This document shows, in pieces, positions 36,600-46,067 of a stretch of DNA of 64,000 nucleotides. Below the pieces are notes generated by a model that had not been told where the DNA came from, ran no database searches, and saw nothing but the letters and a program-made list of their open reading frames with translations. The stretch's first letter is position 1. The number at the start of each line of letters is the position of its first letter. The DNA is taken from NCBI GenBank assembly GCA_015478895.1, contig JADMKK010000004.1, positions 85,975-149,974 of the forward strand. Direction: 5' to 3'. A program made the translations under genes and the position numbers. This stretch comes from Comamonas sp. Its GTDB lineage: Bacteria; Pseudomonadota; Gammaproteobacteria; Burkholderiales; Burkholderiaceae_C.

Positions 36600-36691
36600 A
36601 AAAAAGGAGCGGCTTGCCGTTGATAAACTTGGGTTCCAGAAGTAAAACCTTCCGAAACCTTTTGCTCATCACGGCAAGCCGCTCCTTTTTT
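36600..36691. terminator. Large inverted repeat, probable bidirectional terminator
   Basis: A perfect 21-bp inverted repeat (arm AAAAAAGGAGCGGCTTGCCGT and its complement) with a 50-base loop lies between the convergent rlpA and rlmJ genes. Each arm ends in a T run in the direction of arriving transcription. The loop is unusually long for a simple terminator. Confidence 0.7.
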
Positions 36692-36717
36692 TAATAGTTT
36701 CTAAGGAGTGAAGGGCT

Positions 36718-37614
36718 TTAGCCGCCCGACTCCAGCGTATGGGTTGCGTTCTTGTCCTGTGCCAGCAGCTTTTGCATTTGTGGCAGTGCTTCTTTCAGCG
36801 CTGCCTTGAGCGAATAAGGCGGGTTGATCAAGAACATGCCGCTGGCTGGCAGGCCCGGGCGCTTGGATTCACCCTCGGCCACCGTTGCGTCGGTGCGGAT
36901 TTTGCTGCTTTTTACGGTCAGCGTGGCATGCAACCAAGGCTTGCCGGCTTTGGTTGCAATCGACTTGAGGCGCTTGGGCAGATCGTGCGCGTCCTGGCGC
37001 GGAATGATCGGATACCAGACGGCATAAGTGCCGGTGGCAAAACGGATCAACGCGTCTTCAATCATCGTCAGCACGCGGCCGTAGTCGGTCTTTATCTCGT
37101 AGCTGGGGTCGCACAGCAAAAAGCCGCGGCGCGATGGTGGTGGCAAAAAGCGCTTGACGCCGTTAAAGCCGTCTTCCATCAGCACTTCCACTTGCTTGCC
37201 CGCTTCGAGCTGGGCCATATTGCCTGTCAGTGAACGCGCATCGCTGGGGTGCAGCTCAAACAGGCGCAGCTTGTCTTGCGGGCGCAGCAAACTGTGTGTG
37301 ATGAAGGGCGAGCCGGGGTAGGTTTTCACGCCCTTGCCCTGGTTCACGCTGCGCACTGTCTCTACGTAGGCGCGCAGGGCGGGAGTCAGCTCTGCCAAGG
37401 GCGTATCCAGCAGACGGGCAATGCCTTCGTGCGATTCACCGCTGGTGTTGGCAAAGTCACCATCGAGGCGGTACAGGCCTGCACCCGCGTGGGTGTCATA
37501 GACGCTGATGGCGGTTTCTTTTTGCGTCATGTGCTGCAGGGCAGCAATCAAAACAGTGTGCTTGAGCACGTCGGCGTGGTTGCCGGCATGAAAGCCGTGG
37601 CGGTAGCTGAACAT
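36718..37614 (-). CDS. rlmJ: 23S rRNA (adenine2030-N6)-methyltransferase RlmJ
   Basis: A 298-residue SAM-dependent enzyme. The family start MFSYRHGFHAGNHADVLKH is at 37614, although the open frame continues upstream. Other motifs include YDTHAGAGLYRLDG (SAM site), the catalytic motif IV as CDPSYE (DPPYE in E. coli) and the MFLINPPY segment near the end. Length is near the usual 280. RlmJ modifies A2030 in 23S rRNA. Confidence 0.93.
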   Translation of the reverse strand: MFSYRHGFHAGNHADVLKHTVLIAALQHMTQKETAISVYDTHAGAGLYRLDGDFANTSGESHEGIARLLDTPLAELTPALRAYVETVRSVNQGKGVKTYPGSPFITHSLLRPQDKLRLFELHPSDARSLTGNMAQLEAGKQVEVLMEDGFNGVKRFLPPPSRRGFLLCDPSYEIKTDYGRVLTMIEDALIRFATGTYAVWYPIIPRQDAHDLPKRLKSIATKAGKPWLHATLTVKSSKIRTDATVAEGESKRPGLPASGMFLINPPYSLKAALKEALPQMQKLLAQDKNATHTLESGG

Positions 37615-37768
37615 AGGTCGTAATGCTTTTCTTTTTAGTGCGGCAGCCGGGCTGCAGCGGGACGGGCGGCCCGGGGCCGCAAAGGGTTGCCAGTGTGTGT
37701 GGATGGGCGTAATCCGCCTAAATCCACACGAGCGCAAGGTGCAGATAGCGCTATTGGACGCTATTTCG

Positions 37769-37774
37769 TATAAT
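37769..37774 (+). promoter_or_regulatory. -10 element of the rplM-rpsI operon promoter
   Basis: A perfect TATAAT lies 172 bases before rplM in the gap after rlmJ. No convincing -35 at 17 bases was found, so assignment rests on the -10 match and position. The long leader between it and rplM could bind a ribosomal protein. Confidence 0.45.
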
Positions 37775-37945
37775 GGCGGGCTTCGCAGCGATTTTATGAG
37801 TCCCGCGGCGAAGTGTCGACGCCCGGGCCTAAAGCCTTGGCTTTGATAAAACACTGCCTAAGAGGCTTCCTGTTTCAGCAATGAAATCTAGAAGAAGCAC
37901 CGACCGCAGAAAAGGACCGTCAAACCTTCTTGAAAGAGAAATCTC

Positions 37946-38374
37946 ATGTCTACATTCAGCGCAAAGCCCGCTGAGGTGCAACACGAGTGGTTTGTGATTG
38001 ACGCCACCGATAAGGTGCTCGGACGTGTCGCCAGCGAAGTGGCACTCCGTCTGCGCGGCAAGCACAAGGCAATCTACACACCTCACGTTGACACCGGCGA
38101 CTACATCGTCATCATCAACGCCTCCCAGCTCAAGGTTACTGGTACGAAGAACACCGACAAGGTGTACTACCGTCACTCCGGTTACCCAGGCGGTATCACT
38201 GCTACCAACTTCCGCGACCTCCAGGCTAAGTTCCCTGGCCGTGCGCTCGAGAAGGCCGTTAAGGGCATGCTGCCCAAGGGTCCTCTGGGCTACGCCATGA
38301 TCAAGAAGCTGAAGGTTTACGGTGGTGCTGAGCATCCCCACACCGCACAGCAGCCTAAGGCTCTGGAAATCTAA
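37946..38374 (+). CDS. rplM: 50S ribosomal protein L13
   Basis: The 142-residue product is the exact usual length and carries the family pattern: [43 protein letters not shown], and [12 protein letters not shown] with a C-terminal [13 protein letters not shown]. Ten bases before rpsI, forming the universal L13-S9 operon. Confidence 0.98.
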   Translation: MSTFSAKPAEVQHEWFVIDATDKVLGRVASEVALRLRGKHKAIYTPHVDTGDYIVIINASQLKVTGTKNTDKVYYRHSGYPGGITATNFRDLQAKFPGRALEKAVKGMLPKGPLGYAMIKKLKVYGGAEHPHTAQQPKALEI

Positions 38375-38384
38375 GGAGACTTGA

Positions 38385-38777
38385 ATGATTGGTGATTGGA
38401 ACAATGGTACCGGCCGTCGCAAGTCCAGCGTCGCACGTGTATTCCTGAAGAAGGGCTCCGGCAAAATTACTGTGAATGGCAAAGACATTCAACAGTACTT
38501 CGGCCGCGAAACCTCCATCATGATCGCTAAGCAGCCTTTGGTGCTGACTGGCAACATCGAAGCTTTCGATGTCATGGTGAACGTACACGGTGGTGGCGAA
38601 TCCGGTCAAGCCGGTGCCGTTCGTCACGGTGTGACTCGCGCCCTGATCGACTATGACGCAGCGTTGAAGCCTGTCCTGAGCCAAGCTGGCTACGTGACAC
38701 GTGACGCTCGTGAAGTTGAGCGTAAGAAGGTTGGTCTGCGTGGTGCTCGTCGCGCCAAGCAGTTCTCGAAGCGTTAA
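38385..38777 (+). CDS. rpsI: 30S ribosomal protein S9
   Basis: The 130-residue protein has [20 protein letters not shown] at the N-terminus, [19 protein letters not shown] in the middle and the basic tail [12 protein letters not shown], whose last residues reach the P-site tRNA. Co-transcribed with rplM and followed by a long-stem terminator. Confidence 0.98.
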   Translation: MIGDWNNGTGRRKSSVARVFLKKGSGKITVNGKDIQQYFGRETSIMIAKQPLVLTGNIEAFDVMVNVHGGGESGQAGAVRHGVTRALIDYDAALKPVLSQAGYVTRDAREVERKKVGLRGARRAKQFSKR

Positions 38778-38816
38778 TTCGTCTCGGACCTTCCGGAAGG
38801 CCGTTTCTTCGGAAAT

Positions 38817-38875
38817 GGCCTTCTCACAAAAAAGCCGCCTGTTTTCGAACATGGCGGCTTTTTTGTGAGAAGGCC
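38817..38875 (+). terminator. Long-stem terminator after rpsI with a UUCG loop
   Basis: A perfect 23-bp inverted repeat (38817-38839 with 38853-38875), with T and A runs inside the stem. Inside it, TGTT-TTCG-AACA closes the loop as a stable UUCG tetraloop. Symmetry would allow it to work in both directions. Confidence 0.85.
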
Positions 38876-39016
38876 TTCCAGCCTGCAATGGTCTAACCTG
38901 TCTGCAAGATAATGTCCATACTCGGTTTGGCGTCAAACGGGCGGCTTGCTTAATTCCCGAGCAATTTGCAGTACCATTCCTTCCGATTTCAGAGAAATAC
39001 TTGGAGCAGTTACCCC

Positions 39017-39382
39017 ATGAGCGCCGTTGCCGAAAATATCACCACCGAAATGCCCGAACCTATCGTCTTCACCGACAGCGCAGCTGCCAAGGTGGCTGAT
39101 TTGATCGCGGAAGAAGGCAACCCAGATTTGAAGCTGCGCGTGTTCGTGCAGGGCGGTGGTTGCTCGGGTTTCCAGTACGGTTTTACCTTTGACGAGATCA
39201 CCAACGAAGACGACACCACCATGACCAAAAATGGTGTTTCGCTGCTGATTGACGCCATGAGCTACCAGTACCTGATTGGCGCAGAAATTGACTACAAAGA
39301 AGATTTGCAAGGCGCGCAGTTCGTAATCAAGAACCCTAATGCGACCAGCACTTGCGGTTGCGGCTCCAGCTTCTCCGCCTAA
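39017..39382 (+). CDS. erpA: Iron-sulfur cluster insertion protein ErpA
   Basis: A 121-residue A-type carrier that delivers Fe-S clusters to apoproteins. The three cluster-ligand cysteines are present: [11 protein letters not shown] and the C-terminal STCGCGSSF. The open frame extends upstream to 38966, but the ATG at 39017 with GGAG upstream gives the normal N-terminus. A terminator follows. Confidence 0.96.
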   Translation: MSAVAENITTEMPEPIVFTDSAAAKVADLIAEEGNPDLKLRVFVQGGGCSGFQYGFTFDEITNEDDTTMTKNGVSLLIDAMSYQYLIGAEIDYKEDLQGAQFVIKNPNATSTCGCGSSFSA

Positions 39383-39405
39383 GCCTAAATCTCTGGATTG
39401 CGCAC

Positions 39406-39435
39406 AAAAAGACCGCTCATTGGGCGGTCTTTTTT
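39406..39435 (+). terminator. Rho-independent terminator of erpA
   Basis: Stem AAAAAGACCGC / GCGGTCTTTTT with a short loop and T run, 24 bases after the erpA stop. Confidence 0.88.
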
Positions 39436-39446
39436 ACGTCCCTTCT

Positions 39447-39495
39447 TTGAAAAGATAGCGGTTGGCCGTTGTAGTAGGCGGTTTTAAGAGCTATT
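39447..39495 (+). repeat. Degenerate intergenic repeat, copy 5
   Basis: AAAGATAGCGGTTGGCCGTT followed by a GGTTTTAAGAGCTATT end; a weak member of the dispersed family in the erpA-anmK convergent gap. Confidence 0.35.
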
Positions 39496-39539
39496 TCTAC
39501 TTGAAGTGATTGCTAGGAAAAGGTGGGCAGCTATTGTTT

Positions 39540-40706
39540 TTAAGCGGGATAAATGGCACCCAGAATGCGCGGGCCTCGTGCACCCGTTACGCGCGGGAGA
39601 TTTCCTGGCAAGCCCAGCATTGCCTGGCGTGCCAGCCAAGCGAAGGCGGCGGCCTCTACCTGCAGCGGCGGCATACCACGTGCTGCAGTGCTTTGCACGT
39701 GCAACTCCGGCAGCAAGGCTTGAAGCTGTCGCATGAGCTCGGTGTTCAGTGCCCCGCCACCGCACACCAGCAGCGCATCGCAGTGGGTGCCAAAGCGTTG
39801 CACGGCAGCCGCGCATGTCTGCGCTGTGAGCGCTGTGAGTGTTGCCTGCACGTCTTGCGGTTGGGGGGTGTAGCCCAGTGCGCGCAGATGTTGCTGCAAC
39901 CAATCAGGGTTCAACAGATCGCGGCCCGTACTTTTTGGCGGAGCTTGTTCAAAATAAGGTTCGGCACAGAGCTGCTGTAGGAGAGCATCCAGCACTTGGC
40001 CGCTGGCAGCCCATTGCCCGCCGTCGTCATACGCCTTGCCGGTGTGTTGCAGGCACCACCAGTCCATCAAGGCGTTGCCCGGGCCTGTATCAAAGCCAAT
40101 GACCGCGCCGCTCTCGTCTGACAGCGCGGGCAAGACGCTCAGATTGGCAATGCCACCAATATTGAGCACTAAGCTGCCTTGGTCGGCACGGCCAAACAAA
40201 CCTTGATGAAATGCTGGTACCAGTGGCGCACCTTGACCACCTGCAGCCACATCACGGCTGCGCAGATCGGCGACCACGGTGATGCCGCTGCGCTCGGCCA
40301 GCAAGGCAGGGTTTTGCAGTTGCAACGTGTAGCCGGTGCCGTCGTGCAGCTGCGGCTGGTGGCGCACAGTCTGGCCGTGCGCGCCGATAGCGGTCACCTC
40401 ATTGGTCGTCAGGCCACTTTGTTGCAGCAGGGCTTGCACCACATCCGCATAGGCATTGCTGACCGCGTTGGCCGCCAAGGCCGCGCGGTGCAGCTCATTG
40501 ATGCCTTGCGGGCTGTTTAAATCCAGTAGCTCTTGCCGCAGTGCGCCAGGGAATGTCTGGTTGGCGTAGGCCACAACATGAGGCTGCTGCTGGGCATCAA
40601 ACCGCACCGCGACGCCATCCACCCCATCCAGCGAGGTGCCAGACATGAGACCGATATAGCAGTCGTTGAAAGAGGGGTTCGCAGAGAGGGTGTTTGATGG
40701 GGGCAT
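39540..40706 (-). CDS. anmK: Anhydro-N-acetylmuramic acid kinase
   Basis: A 388-residue ASKHA-fold kinase that phosphorylates and opens anhydroMurNAc recovered from the cell wall. It starts near YIGLMSGTSLDGVDGVAV (phosphate-binding motif) and continues with AIGAHGQTVRHQP, VVADLRSRDVAAGGQGAPLVPA, LNIGGIANLS, FDTGPGNALMD and LLVCGGGALN. Length is typical. Next to an M23 peptidase on the same strand, both serving murein turnover, though a terminator-like hairpin separates them. Confidence 0.95.
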   Translation of the reverse strand: MPPSNTLSANPSFNDCYIGLMSGTSLDGVDGVAVRFDAQQQPHVVAYANQTFPGALRQELLDLNSPQGINELHRAALAANAVSNAYADVVQALLQQSGLTTNEVTAIGAHGQTVRHQPQLHDGTGYTLQLQNPALLAERSGITVVADLRSRDVAAGGQGAPLVPAFHQGLFGRADQGSLVLNIGGIANLSVLPALSDESGAVIGFDTGPGNALMDWWCLQHTGKAYDDGGQWAASGQVLDALLQQLCAEPYFEQAPPKSTGRDLLNPDWLQQHLRALGYTPQPQDVQATLTALTAQTCAAAVQRFGTHCDALLVCGGGALNTELMRQLQALLPELHVQSTAARGMPPLQVEAAAFAWLARQAMLGLPGNLPRVTGARGPRILGAIYPA

Positions 40707-40721
40707 GGCGCAGAAATGGGC

Positions 40722-40752
40722 AAAACAAAAGGGCCTCGTTGCCGAGGCCCTT
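40722..40752 (-). terminator. Terminator of the M23 peptidase gene
   Basis: On the minus strand GGGCCTCG-GCAA-CGAGGCCC is followed by TTTTGTTTTG. It lies between the M23 gene stop and the anmK start, so anmK may be read only by read-through or its own promoter. Confidence 0.75.
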
Positions 40753-40779
40753 GGGGCAGGTCAATGCGGTGGCAATGAC

Positions 40780-42138
40780 TTATTGTGCGCTGGCTTGACG
40801 AATCTGCTCTGCCGAAGCCAATTGCATGTGCAACATGCTGGCTTGTGCCATGAATGCGTGGCGCACCTTCTCGGAAATCGCTGTTGATTCATTCTGTGCA
40901 AGCACGGCTTGGGGGTTCTGGTGAACGCCGTTAACGCGGAATTCAAAGTGCAAGTGTGGTCCGGTGGACCAGCCGGTAGAACCGACGGCGCCGATGATTT
41001 CGCCTTGCTCCACGGCCTCGCCCTTCTTCACATCAATGCGGCTGAGGTGGGCGTAAACGGTAACGTGGCTGACGTTACTATGTTTTACAAAGATTACATT
41101 CCCAAAGCCGTTCTGCCAGCCCGCGAACTCCACCACGCCGTCGCCCACGGTGCGCACTTTGGTGCCTGCAGGGGCAGCGTAGTCATCGCCCAAATGGCGG
41201 CGCCATGTGCCGTGGATGGGGTGCTTGCGCACGGCGAAGCCGCTGCTCATGCGTGAGAACTCTACCGGCGTCTTCAGATAAGCGCGGCGCAGGCTGGAGC
41301 CGTCCATCGCGTAGTAAGAGCCACGCTGGCCGGGTTCCTGGAACCACATTGCTTGGTGCAGTTTGTCGCGGTTCTGGAATTCAGCCGCCAAGATGCGGCC
41401 AGAGCGCAGGAACTCGCCATCAGCTTCAAGGGTTTCGTAAATCAGGGAGAAGCGATCGCCCTTGTGCAGGCGGTGAAAATTGATGTCCGAGAAAATATCG
41501 GCAATCTGTACGGCCACGGAATCGGGCAGGCTGGCTGCATCCGTGGCGGCAAACAGTGTGCTGTGGATGGTGCCGCCCGCTAAGCGAGTGCTAACTGTCA
41601 ATGGCGCGGTGGACACGGTCGCCGCAAATTGACCGGCGGCATTGCGCTCCAGCACCAGGCGCTGAAAGTTGCCGCTGTTTTCCTCCATCACCCAACGCAC
41701 CGTCAGCTTGAGCAGCTGGTGGTCATTGCTGGCTTCCGCAGAAACCAAGCGGCCACTGCGGCTCAGAACGTGCTGGCGAGCCAGTTCATTGCTGCGCAAG
41801 AACGCGGAAGCGGCAGGGTCTGCCACGCCCAAGCGCTGGAGCAAGGACTCCGGGGTGTCGCTGGAGCGTGTGTAATCCGTACGGTACAGAGAAAAGCTAT
41901 TGAGGTCGGCCAGGTCCGCTAACGTGCTGCCTTCCACTAAAGAAGGGATGGCTTGTGTCAGTGTGCGGACAGGCAGATCTGCGGGGTCTGGGCCCAGCGA
42001 AGCCACCGCAAAAGCACCACCGCCTGCCGTCAGCATAAGGGCTGCGATGGCTGCGGTCAGACGCTTGGGGTGACGCTGGATGGAGAGGGCTAGCCGTGCA
42101 AGCATGGCACTGCCGGCAGAAACGAGGCTGTTATTCAA
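40780..42138 (-). CDS. M23-family murein endopeptidase, membrane-anchored
   Basis: A 452-residue cell-wall hydrolase. A single N-terminal hydrophobic helix (~28-48) anchors it in the inner membrane. A central region (~60-290) resembles the regulatory/OapA-like domains of MepM-type proteins. The catalytic LytM domain has an intact zinc site: His315-x3-Asp319 (RRHLGDDYAAP) and GPHLHFE (His395 and His397), with His364 in YAHL. It should cleave D-Ala-mDAP crosslinks during growth. Same position beside tyrS and anmK as in other Burkholderiales (recollection). Confidence 0.92.
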   Translation of the reverse strand: MNNSLVSAGSAMLARLALSIQRHPKRLTAAIAALMLTAGGGAFAVASLGPDPADLPVRTLTQAIPSLVEGSTLADLADLNSFSLYRTDYTRSSDTPESLLQRLGVADPAASAFLRSNELARQHVLSRSGRLVSAEASNDHQLLKLTVRWVMEENSGNFQRLVLERNAAGQFAATVSTAPLTVSTRLAGGTIHSTLFAATDAASLPDSVAVQIADIFSDINFHRLHKGDRFSLIYETLEADGEFLRSGRILAAEFQNRDKLHQAMWFQEPGQRGSYYAMDGSSLRRAYLKTPVEFSRMSSGFAVRKHPIHGTWRRHLGDDYAAPAGTKVRTVGDGVVEFAGWQNGFGNVIFVKHSNVSHVTVYAHLSRIDVKKGEAVEQGEIIGAVGSTGWSTGPHLHFEFRVNGVHQNPQAVLAQNESTAISEKVRHAFMAQASMLHMQLASAEQIRQASAQ

Positions 42139-42324
42139 AACATGGTTCCCGGGAGTGGTGCGTACCCTGAATTAACAAGAGGGGGCGTGAGTGACGGGCT
42201 ACGCTTTCTGTCAGCATAGTTTCCATTTAGCGATGTGTAAATGGCTTGCCGACTAGAATTCATCACTTCTATCGAAGCCCGAAGTATACCGGGGAGGCTT
42301 ATCCCCGCGCTGGAAAAAACCCTT

Positions 42325-43557
42325 ATGAATCAAAATGCTGTTACAACATACCCGGTCACCGAGGCTGTAAGACAAGCGCTTGAAATCACGCTGCGTGGTG
42401 TGGAGGAGTTGCTGCCCGTCAATGACTGGACGCAAAAGCTGGCGCGCTCCGCCGCAACCGGCGTGCCTTTGCGTATCAAGCTGGGTCTGGACCCTACTGC
42501 ACCGGATATTCACTTGGGCCATACGGTGGTGCTCAACAAGATGCGCCAGCTGCAAGATCTGGGTCACACCGTGATCTTTTTGATCGGCGATTTCACGACG
42601 CTGATCGGCGATCCATCGGGTCGCAACTCCACCCGCCCACCGTTGACGGCGGAGCAGATCAAGGCCAACGCCGAGACGTATTACACGCAGGCCGCCAAGG
42701 TGCTGGACCCGGCCCGCACCGAAGTGCGCTACAACAGCGAGTGGTGCGACAAGCTGGGTGCGCGCGGCATGATTGAGCTGTCGGCCAAGTACACCGTGGC
42801 CCGCATGATGGAACGCAACGACTTTCATACGCGCTTTACCGAAGGCAGCTCCATCAGCCTGCATGAGTTTCTGTACCCGCTGCTGCAGGGCTACGACTCA
42901 GTGGCGCTGCAGTCGGACTTGGAGCTGGGCGGCACCGACCAGAAGTTCAACCTGCTGATGGGGCGCCACCTGCAGGCTGAGTATGGGCAAGAGCAGCAGT
43001 GTGTACTGACGATGCCTTTGCTGGTGGGCTTGGATGGTGTGGACAAGATGTCCAAGTCCAAGAACAACTACATCGGCATCACCGAAGACGCCAACACCAT
43101 GTTTGCCAAGGTGCTGTCAATCTCTGACACGCTGATGTGGGACTGGTACACCTTGCTGTCGTTCAAGAGCCTGGCTGAAATTGCAGCGCTGAAGGCCGAA
43201 ATTGAAGCGGGCGGCAACCCCAAGCACGCCAAGGTGGCGCTGGCCAAGGAGATTACCGCGCGCTTCCACAGCGCGGCGGCGGCGGATGCGGCGGAGCAGG
43301 ACTTCATGAACCGCTCCAAGGGCGGGATTCCCGAAGATATTCCGGAGCTGAGCCTGTCGGGCGCACCGCTGGGTATTGGTGCCTTGCTCAAGCAGGCCAA
43401 TCTGGCACCTTCTACAAGTGAAGCCAACCGCCTGATTGACGGCGGCGGTGTGCGCGTCGATGGCAATGTGGTGAGCGACCGCGGCTTGAAGCTGGAGGCG
43501 GGCACGATGGTGGTGCAGGTGGGCAAACGCAAATTTGCACGCGTGACTTTGTCTTAA
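42325..43557 (+). CDS. tyrS: Tyrosyl-tRNA synthetase
   Basis: A 410-residue class I synthetase, TyrRS of the subgroup with a shortened form of the HIGH motif (DIHLGHTVV) and KMSKS as DKMSKSKNN. The Rossmann core holds [21 protein letters not shown] and [13 protein letters not shown]. The C-terminal S4 domain ([16 protein letters not shown]) binds the tRNA. The ATG at 42325 is chosen; the open frame extends upstream to 42241. Divergent from the M23 gene with a promoter-bearing gap. Confidence 0.96.
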   Translation: MNQNAVTTYPVTEAVRQALEITLRGVEELLPVNDWTQKLARSAATGVPLRIKLGLDPTAPDIHLGHTVVLNKMRQLQDLGHTVIFLIGDFTTLIGDPSGRNSTRPPLTAEQIKANAETYYTQAAKVLDPARTEVRYNSEWCDKLGARGMIELSAKYTVARMMERNDFHTRFTEGSSISLHEFLYPLLQGYDSVALQSDLELGGTDQKFNLLMGRHLQAEYGQEQQCVLTMPLLVGLDGVDKMSKSKNNYIGITEDANTMFAKVLSISDTLMWDWYTLLSFKSLAEIAALKAEIEAGGNPKHAKVALAKEITARFHSAAAADAAEQDFMNRSKGGIPEDIPELSLSGAPLGIGALLKQANLAPSTSEANRLIDGGGVRVDGNVVSDRGLKLEAGTMVVQVGKRKFARVTLS

Positions 43558-43575
43558 GTTGCTGCATTGGCCGCG

Positions 43576-43606
43576 AAAAGCCGCTTGGTATCAAGCGGCT
43601 TTTTTA
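43576..43606 (+). terminator. Rho-independent terminator of tyrS
   Basis: Stem AAAGCCGCTTG / CAAGCGGCTTT with a GTAT loop and a T run. Confidence 0.9.
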
Positions 43607-43650
43607 TTTTTGATAGCGTCTTGCCGTTGATTATCAAAGACTTCAGCAAC
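43601..43650 (+). repeat. Degenerate intergenic repeat, copy 6
   Basis: TTTTTGATAGCGTCTTGCCG, then TTGATTATCAAAGACTTCAG; member of the dispersed family, directly abutting the tyrS terminator. Confidence 0.4.
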
Positions 43651-43779
43651 TATTAACAAGCAAAACCAAGCAATCTAAAGGCAAGCAGCTATTGAATTTG
43701 AATTACGTGCTTGGCGAGATAATGGCCGTCTGCTTGGTGCAAAAGCGCACCTGATTTTTTTGGACTGCAATTTTTTCTT

Positions 43780-45216
43780 ATGACTTCGAACGCACACCCA
43801 CTGGATCTCGTCATCATGGCTGCCGGCAAAGGCACCCGCATGAAAAGCCGTATGCCGAAGGTGCTGCAAAAGCTGGCGGGTCGCGCTTTGGTGCAGCATG
43901 TCTTGCACACTGCGGCCCAGTTGCAGGCGCGCTCGGCAGTGGTCATTACCGGTCATGGTGCTGAGCAGGTGGAAGCGGCCTTGGCTGCGGGTGCGACAGA
44001 CAGTGCGATGGCGCTGAAGTTTGTGCGCCAAGAGCCGCAGTTGGGGACGGGGCATGCAGTGCAGCAAGCGGTGCCTGCGCTGGCAGACGATGGTTTGGTG
44101 ATTGTGCTGTCTGGCGATGTGCCATTGACGCAGGCCCAGACCCTGCAGGCCTTGGTGGATGCTGCAGGTGCTGATCGTATGGCGCTGTTGACGGTGGCAC
44201 TGGACAACCCCACCGGCTACGGTCGCATTGTGCGCAATGCCCAAGGCACCGTGCAGCGCATCGTGGAGCAAAAAGATGCCAGCGAGGACGAGCGCGCCAT
44301 CCAGGAAATTTACAGCGGCATCATGGCCGTGCCTGCCAAGCGTTTGGCGCAGTGGCTGGCGCAATTGAACAACCACAACGCCCAAGGTGAGTACTACCTG
44401 ACCGATATTGTTGCCATGGCGGTGGCTGAAGGGGTTGAGGTGGTGGCCCACCGCATCACGGATGCGGTGCAAGTGGCTGGCGTTAACAGCCCGCTGCAGT
44501 TGGCAGAGCTGGAGCGCGCCCACCAGCAGCGCCAGGCCATCGCGCTGATGGAGCAAGGTGTGCGCCTGGCTGATCCTGCACGCCTGGACGTGCGCGACGA
44601 TGTGCGCGGGCTGCCTGCCCATCTGGTGTGCGAGCAAGATGTGGACATTGATGTGGGCTGTATTTTCACGGGGCGTGTAGAGATTGGCGAAGGCGCGCGC
44701 ATTGGCGCTTACTGCCACATCAGCAACGCCACGATTGCTGCGGGCGCAGTGATTCACCCCTTTACACATATTGATGGCGAAAAGCTGGGTGCCAGCGTGG
44801 GAGAAGGTGCTTTGATTGGCCCATTTGCCCGCTTGCGCCCTGGTGCGCAGCTGGGTAAACAGGTGCATATTGGCAATTTTGTGGAAGTTAAAAACTCCAC
44901 CATGGCCGAGGGCTCCAAGGCCAACCACTTGGCCTATCTGGGCGACGCCACCGTGGGGGAGCGCGTCAACTACGGTGCAGGCTCGATCACTGCCAATTAC
45001 GACGGGGTGAACAAGCACCGCACCGTGATTGAAAACGACGTGCAAATTGGCAGCAACTGTGTACTGGTGGCGCCCGTCACATTGGGGGCGGGTAGCACGG
45101 TGGGTGGTGGCTCTACCGTGACCAAAAACACGGAGCCCGGCGTCTTGACGGTAGCGCGGGGCAAGCAAGTGACCATCAGCAACTGGAAGCGCCCCGTCAA
45201 ACAACCCAAGGTTTAA
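43780..45216 (+). CDS. glmU: Bifunctional GlmU: GlcN-1-P acetyltransferase / GlcNAc-1-P uridyltransferase
   Basis: A 478-residue enzyme making UDP-GlcNAc for peptidoglycan and LPS. The N-terminal pyrophosphorylase half starts with MAAGKGTRMKSRMPKVL and has QLGTGHAV and LSGDVPL. The C-terminal half is a left-handed beta-helix with repeated hexapeptides and the acetyltransferase residues in NFVEVKNSTMAEGSKANHLAYLGD and NYGAGSITANYDG. It is followed after 4 bases by a small histidine kinase gene; glmS lies 1.5 kb downstream. Confidence 0.96.
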   Translation: MTSNAHPLDLVIMAAGKGTRMKSRMPKVLQKLAGRALVQHVLHTAAQLQARSAVVITGHGAEQVEAALAAGATDSAMALKFVRQEPQLGTGHAVQQAVPALADDGLVIVLSGDVPLTQAQTLQALVDAAGADRMALLTVALDNPTGYGRIVRNAQGTVQRIVEQKDASEDERAIQEIYSGIMAVPAKRLAQWLAQLNNHNAQGEYYLTDIVAMAVAEGVEVVAHRITDAVQVAGVNSPLQLAELERAHQQRQAIALMEQGVRLADPARLDVRDDVRGLPAHLVCEQDVDIDVGCIFTGRVEIGEGARIGAYCHISNATIAAGAVIHPFTHIDGEKLGASVGEGALIGPFARLRPGAQLGKQVHIGNFVEVKNSTMAEGSKANHLAYLGDATVGERVNYGAGSITANYDGVNKHRTVIENDVQIGSNCVLVAPVTLGAGSTVGGGSTVTKNTEPGVLTVARGKQVTISNWKRPVKQPKV

Positions 45217-45220
45217 ATCT

Positions 45221-46009
45221 ATGAGCACCCCCGCGCATTCCAGCCCCACCACCTTAGAGGCCGCGCTGGTGCTGATTGCGCAGCAGCAAGCAGAGATTGC
45301 GCGTTTGCAGCAATCGCATGAAGGGTGGATGCGGGCGGTAGCACATGATCTGCGTGCTCCACTGCGGCATGTGGTGTCTTTTGCGCCGCTGTTGCAAGAG
45401 TCGGTGCAAGAGCTGGCTGCAGCGGCTCCGCAAGCACCGGACGCGGCCGAGGATGCGCGGGAATTTACGGCGACCATGGAGCAGGCAGCGCGCAAGATGT
45501 CGCTCATGCTGGACGGTATGGCGCAGGTCTCACGTGTTGCGCGCGCGCCCCTGCATCTGGGGCTGGTCGACTGGAGTGCGGCCACCCAGGATGTGGTGGA
45601 ACTGATGCAGGCCCAGCAGCCCCACGTGCACTGGGAGCTGCCCACGGCGCCCGCACCTGTCATGGCCGATACACACAGCCTGCATACCCTGACACAGGCA
45701 TTGCTGGAGAACGCGGTCAAGTTCTCTGCGCGCCAGCTCCAGCCTGTGGTGCGTATTCACGTGGAGCCTTTGCCCCATGGCTGGTGGCGCTGGGTGGTGC
45801 AAGACAATGGCGCGGGATTTGATGCAGAACGCGCCTCTACCTTGGGGCAGTTGTTTCAGCGCATGCACCGCGACACCGACTTTGAGGGCGCAGGCTGTGG
45901 ATTGGCGGTGGTGAGCACCTTGGTAGAGCGCCATGGCGGGCGGTGGCAGATCCACGCCCAGCCCCAACAGGGTTGCACGGTCAGTGTGGATTTGCCCGGT
46001 GCTTTCTGA
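45221..46009 (+). CDS. Small soluble histidine kinase
   Basis: A 262-residue protein with a short coiled coil (~14-35), a dimerisation helix carrying phospho-His42 (AVAHDLRAPLRHVVSF) and an ATPase domain (N box LLENAVKFS, G1 DNGAGFD, F box LFQRMHRDTDFEG, G2 GCGLAVV). The pattern resembles the transmitter module of phytochrome-type kinases (WxRxxAHDLRAPLR). There is no sensor domain or membrane segment, so the input must come from a partner. It begins 4 bases after glmU, suggesting co-expression. No response regulator is adjacent. Confidence 0.85.
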   Translation: MSTPAHSSPTTLEAALVLIAQQQAEIARLQQSHEGWMRAVAHDLRAPLRHVVSFAPLLQESVQELAAAAPQAPDAAEDAREFTATMEQAARKMSLMLDGMAQVSRVARAPLHLGLVDWSAATQDVVELMQAQQPHVHWELPTAPAPVMADTHSLHTLTQALLENAVKFSARQLQPVVRIHVEPLPHGWWRWVVQDNGAGFDAERASTLGQLFQRMHRDTDFEGAGCGLAVVSTLVERHGGRWQIHAQPQQGCTVSVDLPGAF

Positions 46010-46067
46010 ATTTATAGTGAAAAGTGCCTCAAGCCTTTATGTATCAAGGGCAAGTAGCTATCAATTA
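46010..46067 (-). repeat. Degenerate intergenic repeat, copy 7
   Basis: On the minus strand it reads TTGATAGCTACTTGCCCTTG, then a short spacer and AAAGGCTTGAGGC. This is one of the clearest copies of the dispersed family and fills the convergent gap between the kinase and Lrp genes. Confidence 0.5.

Noticed and set aside
43675-45720. 681-codon frame antisense to glmU and the small kinase
   Set aside because: The longest antisense frame here, but it covers two well-supported genes and is low in protein-like structure (many Cys, His, Arg).
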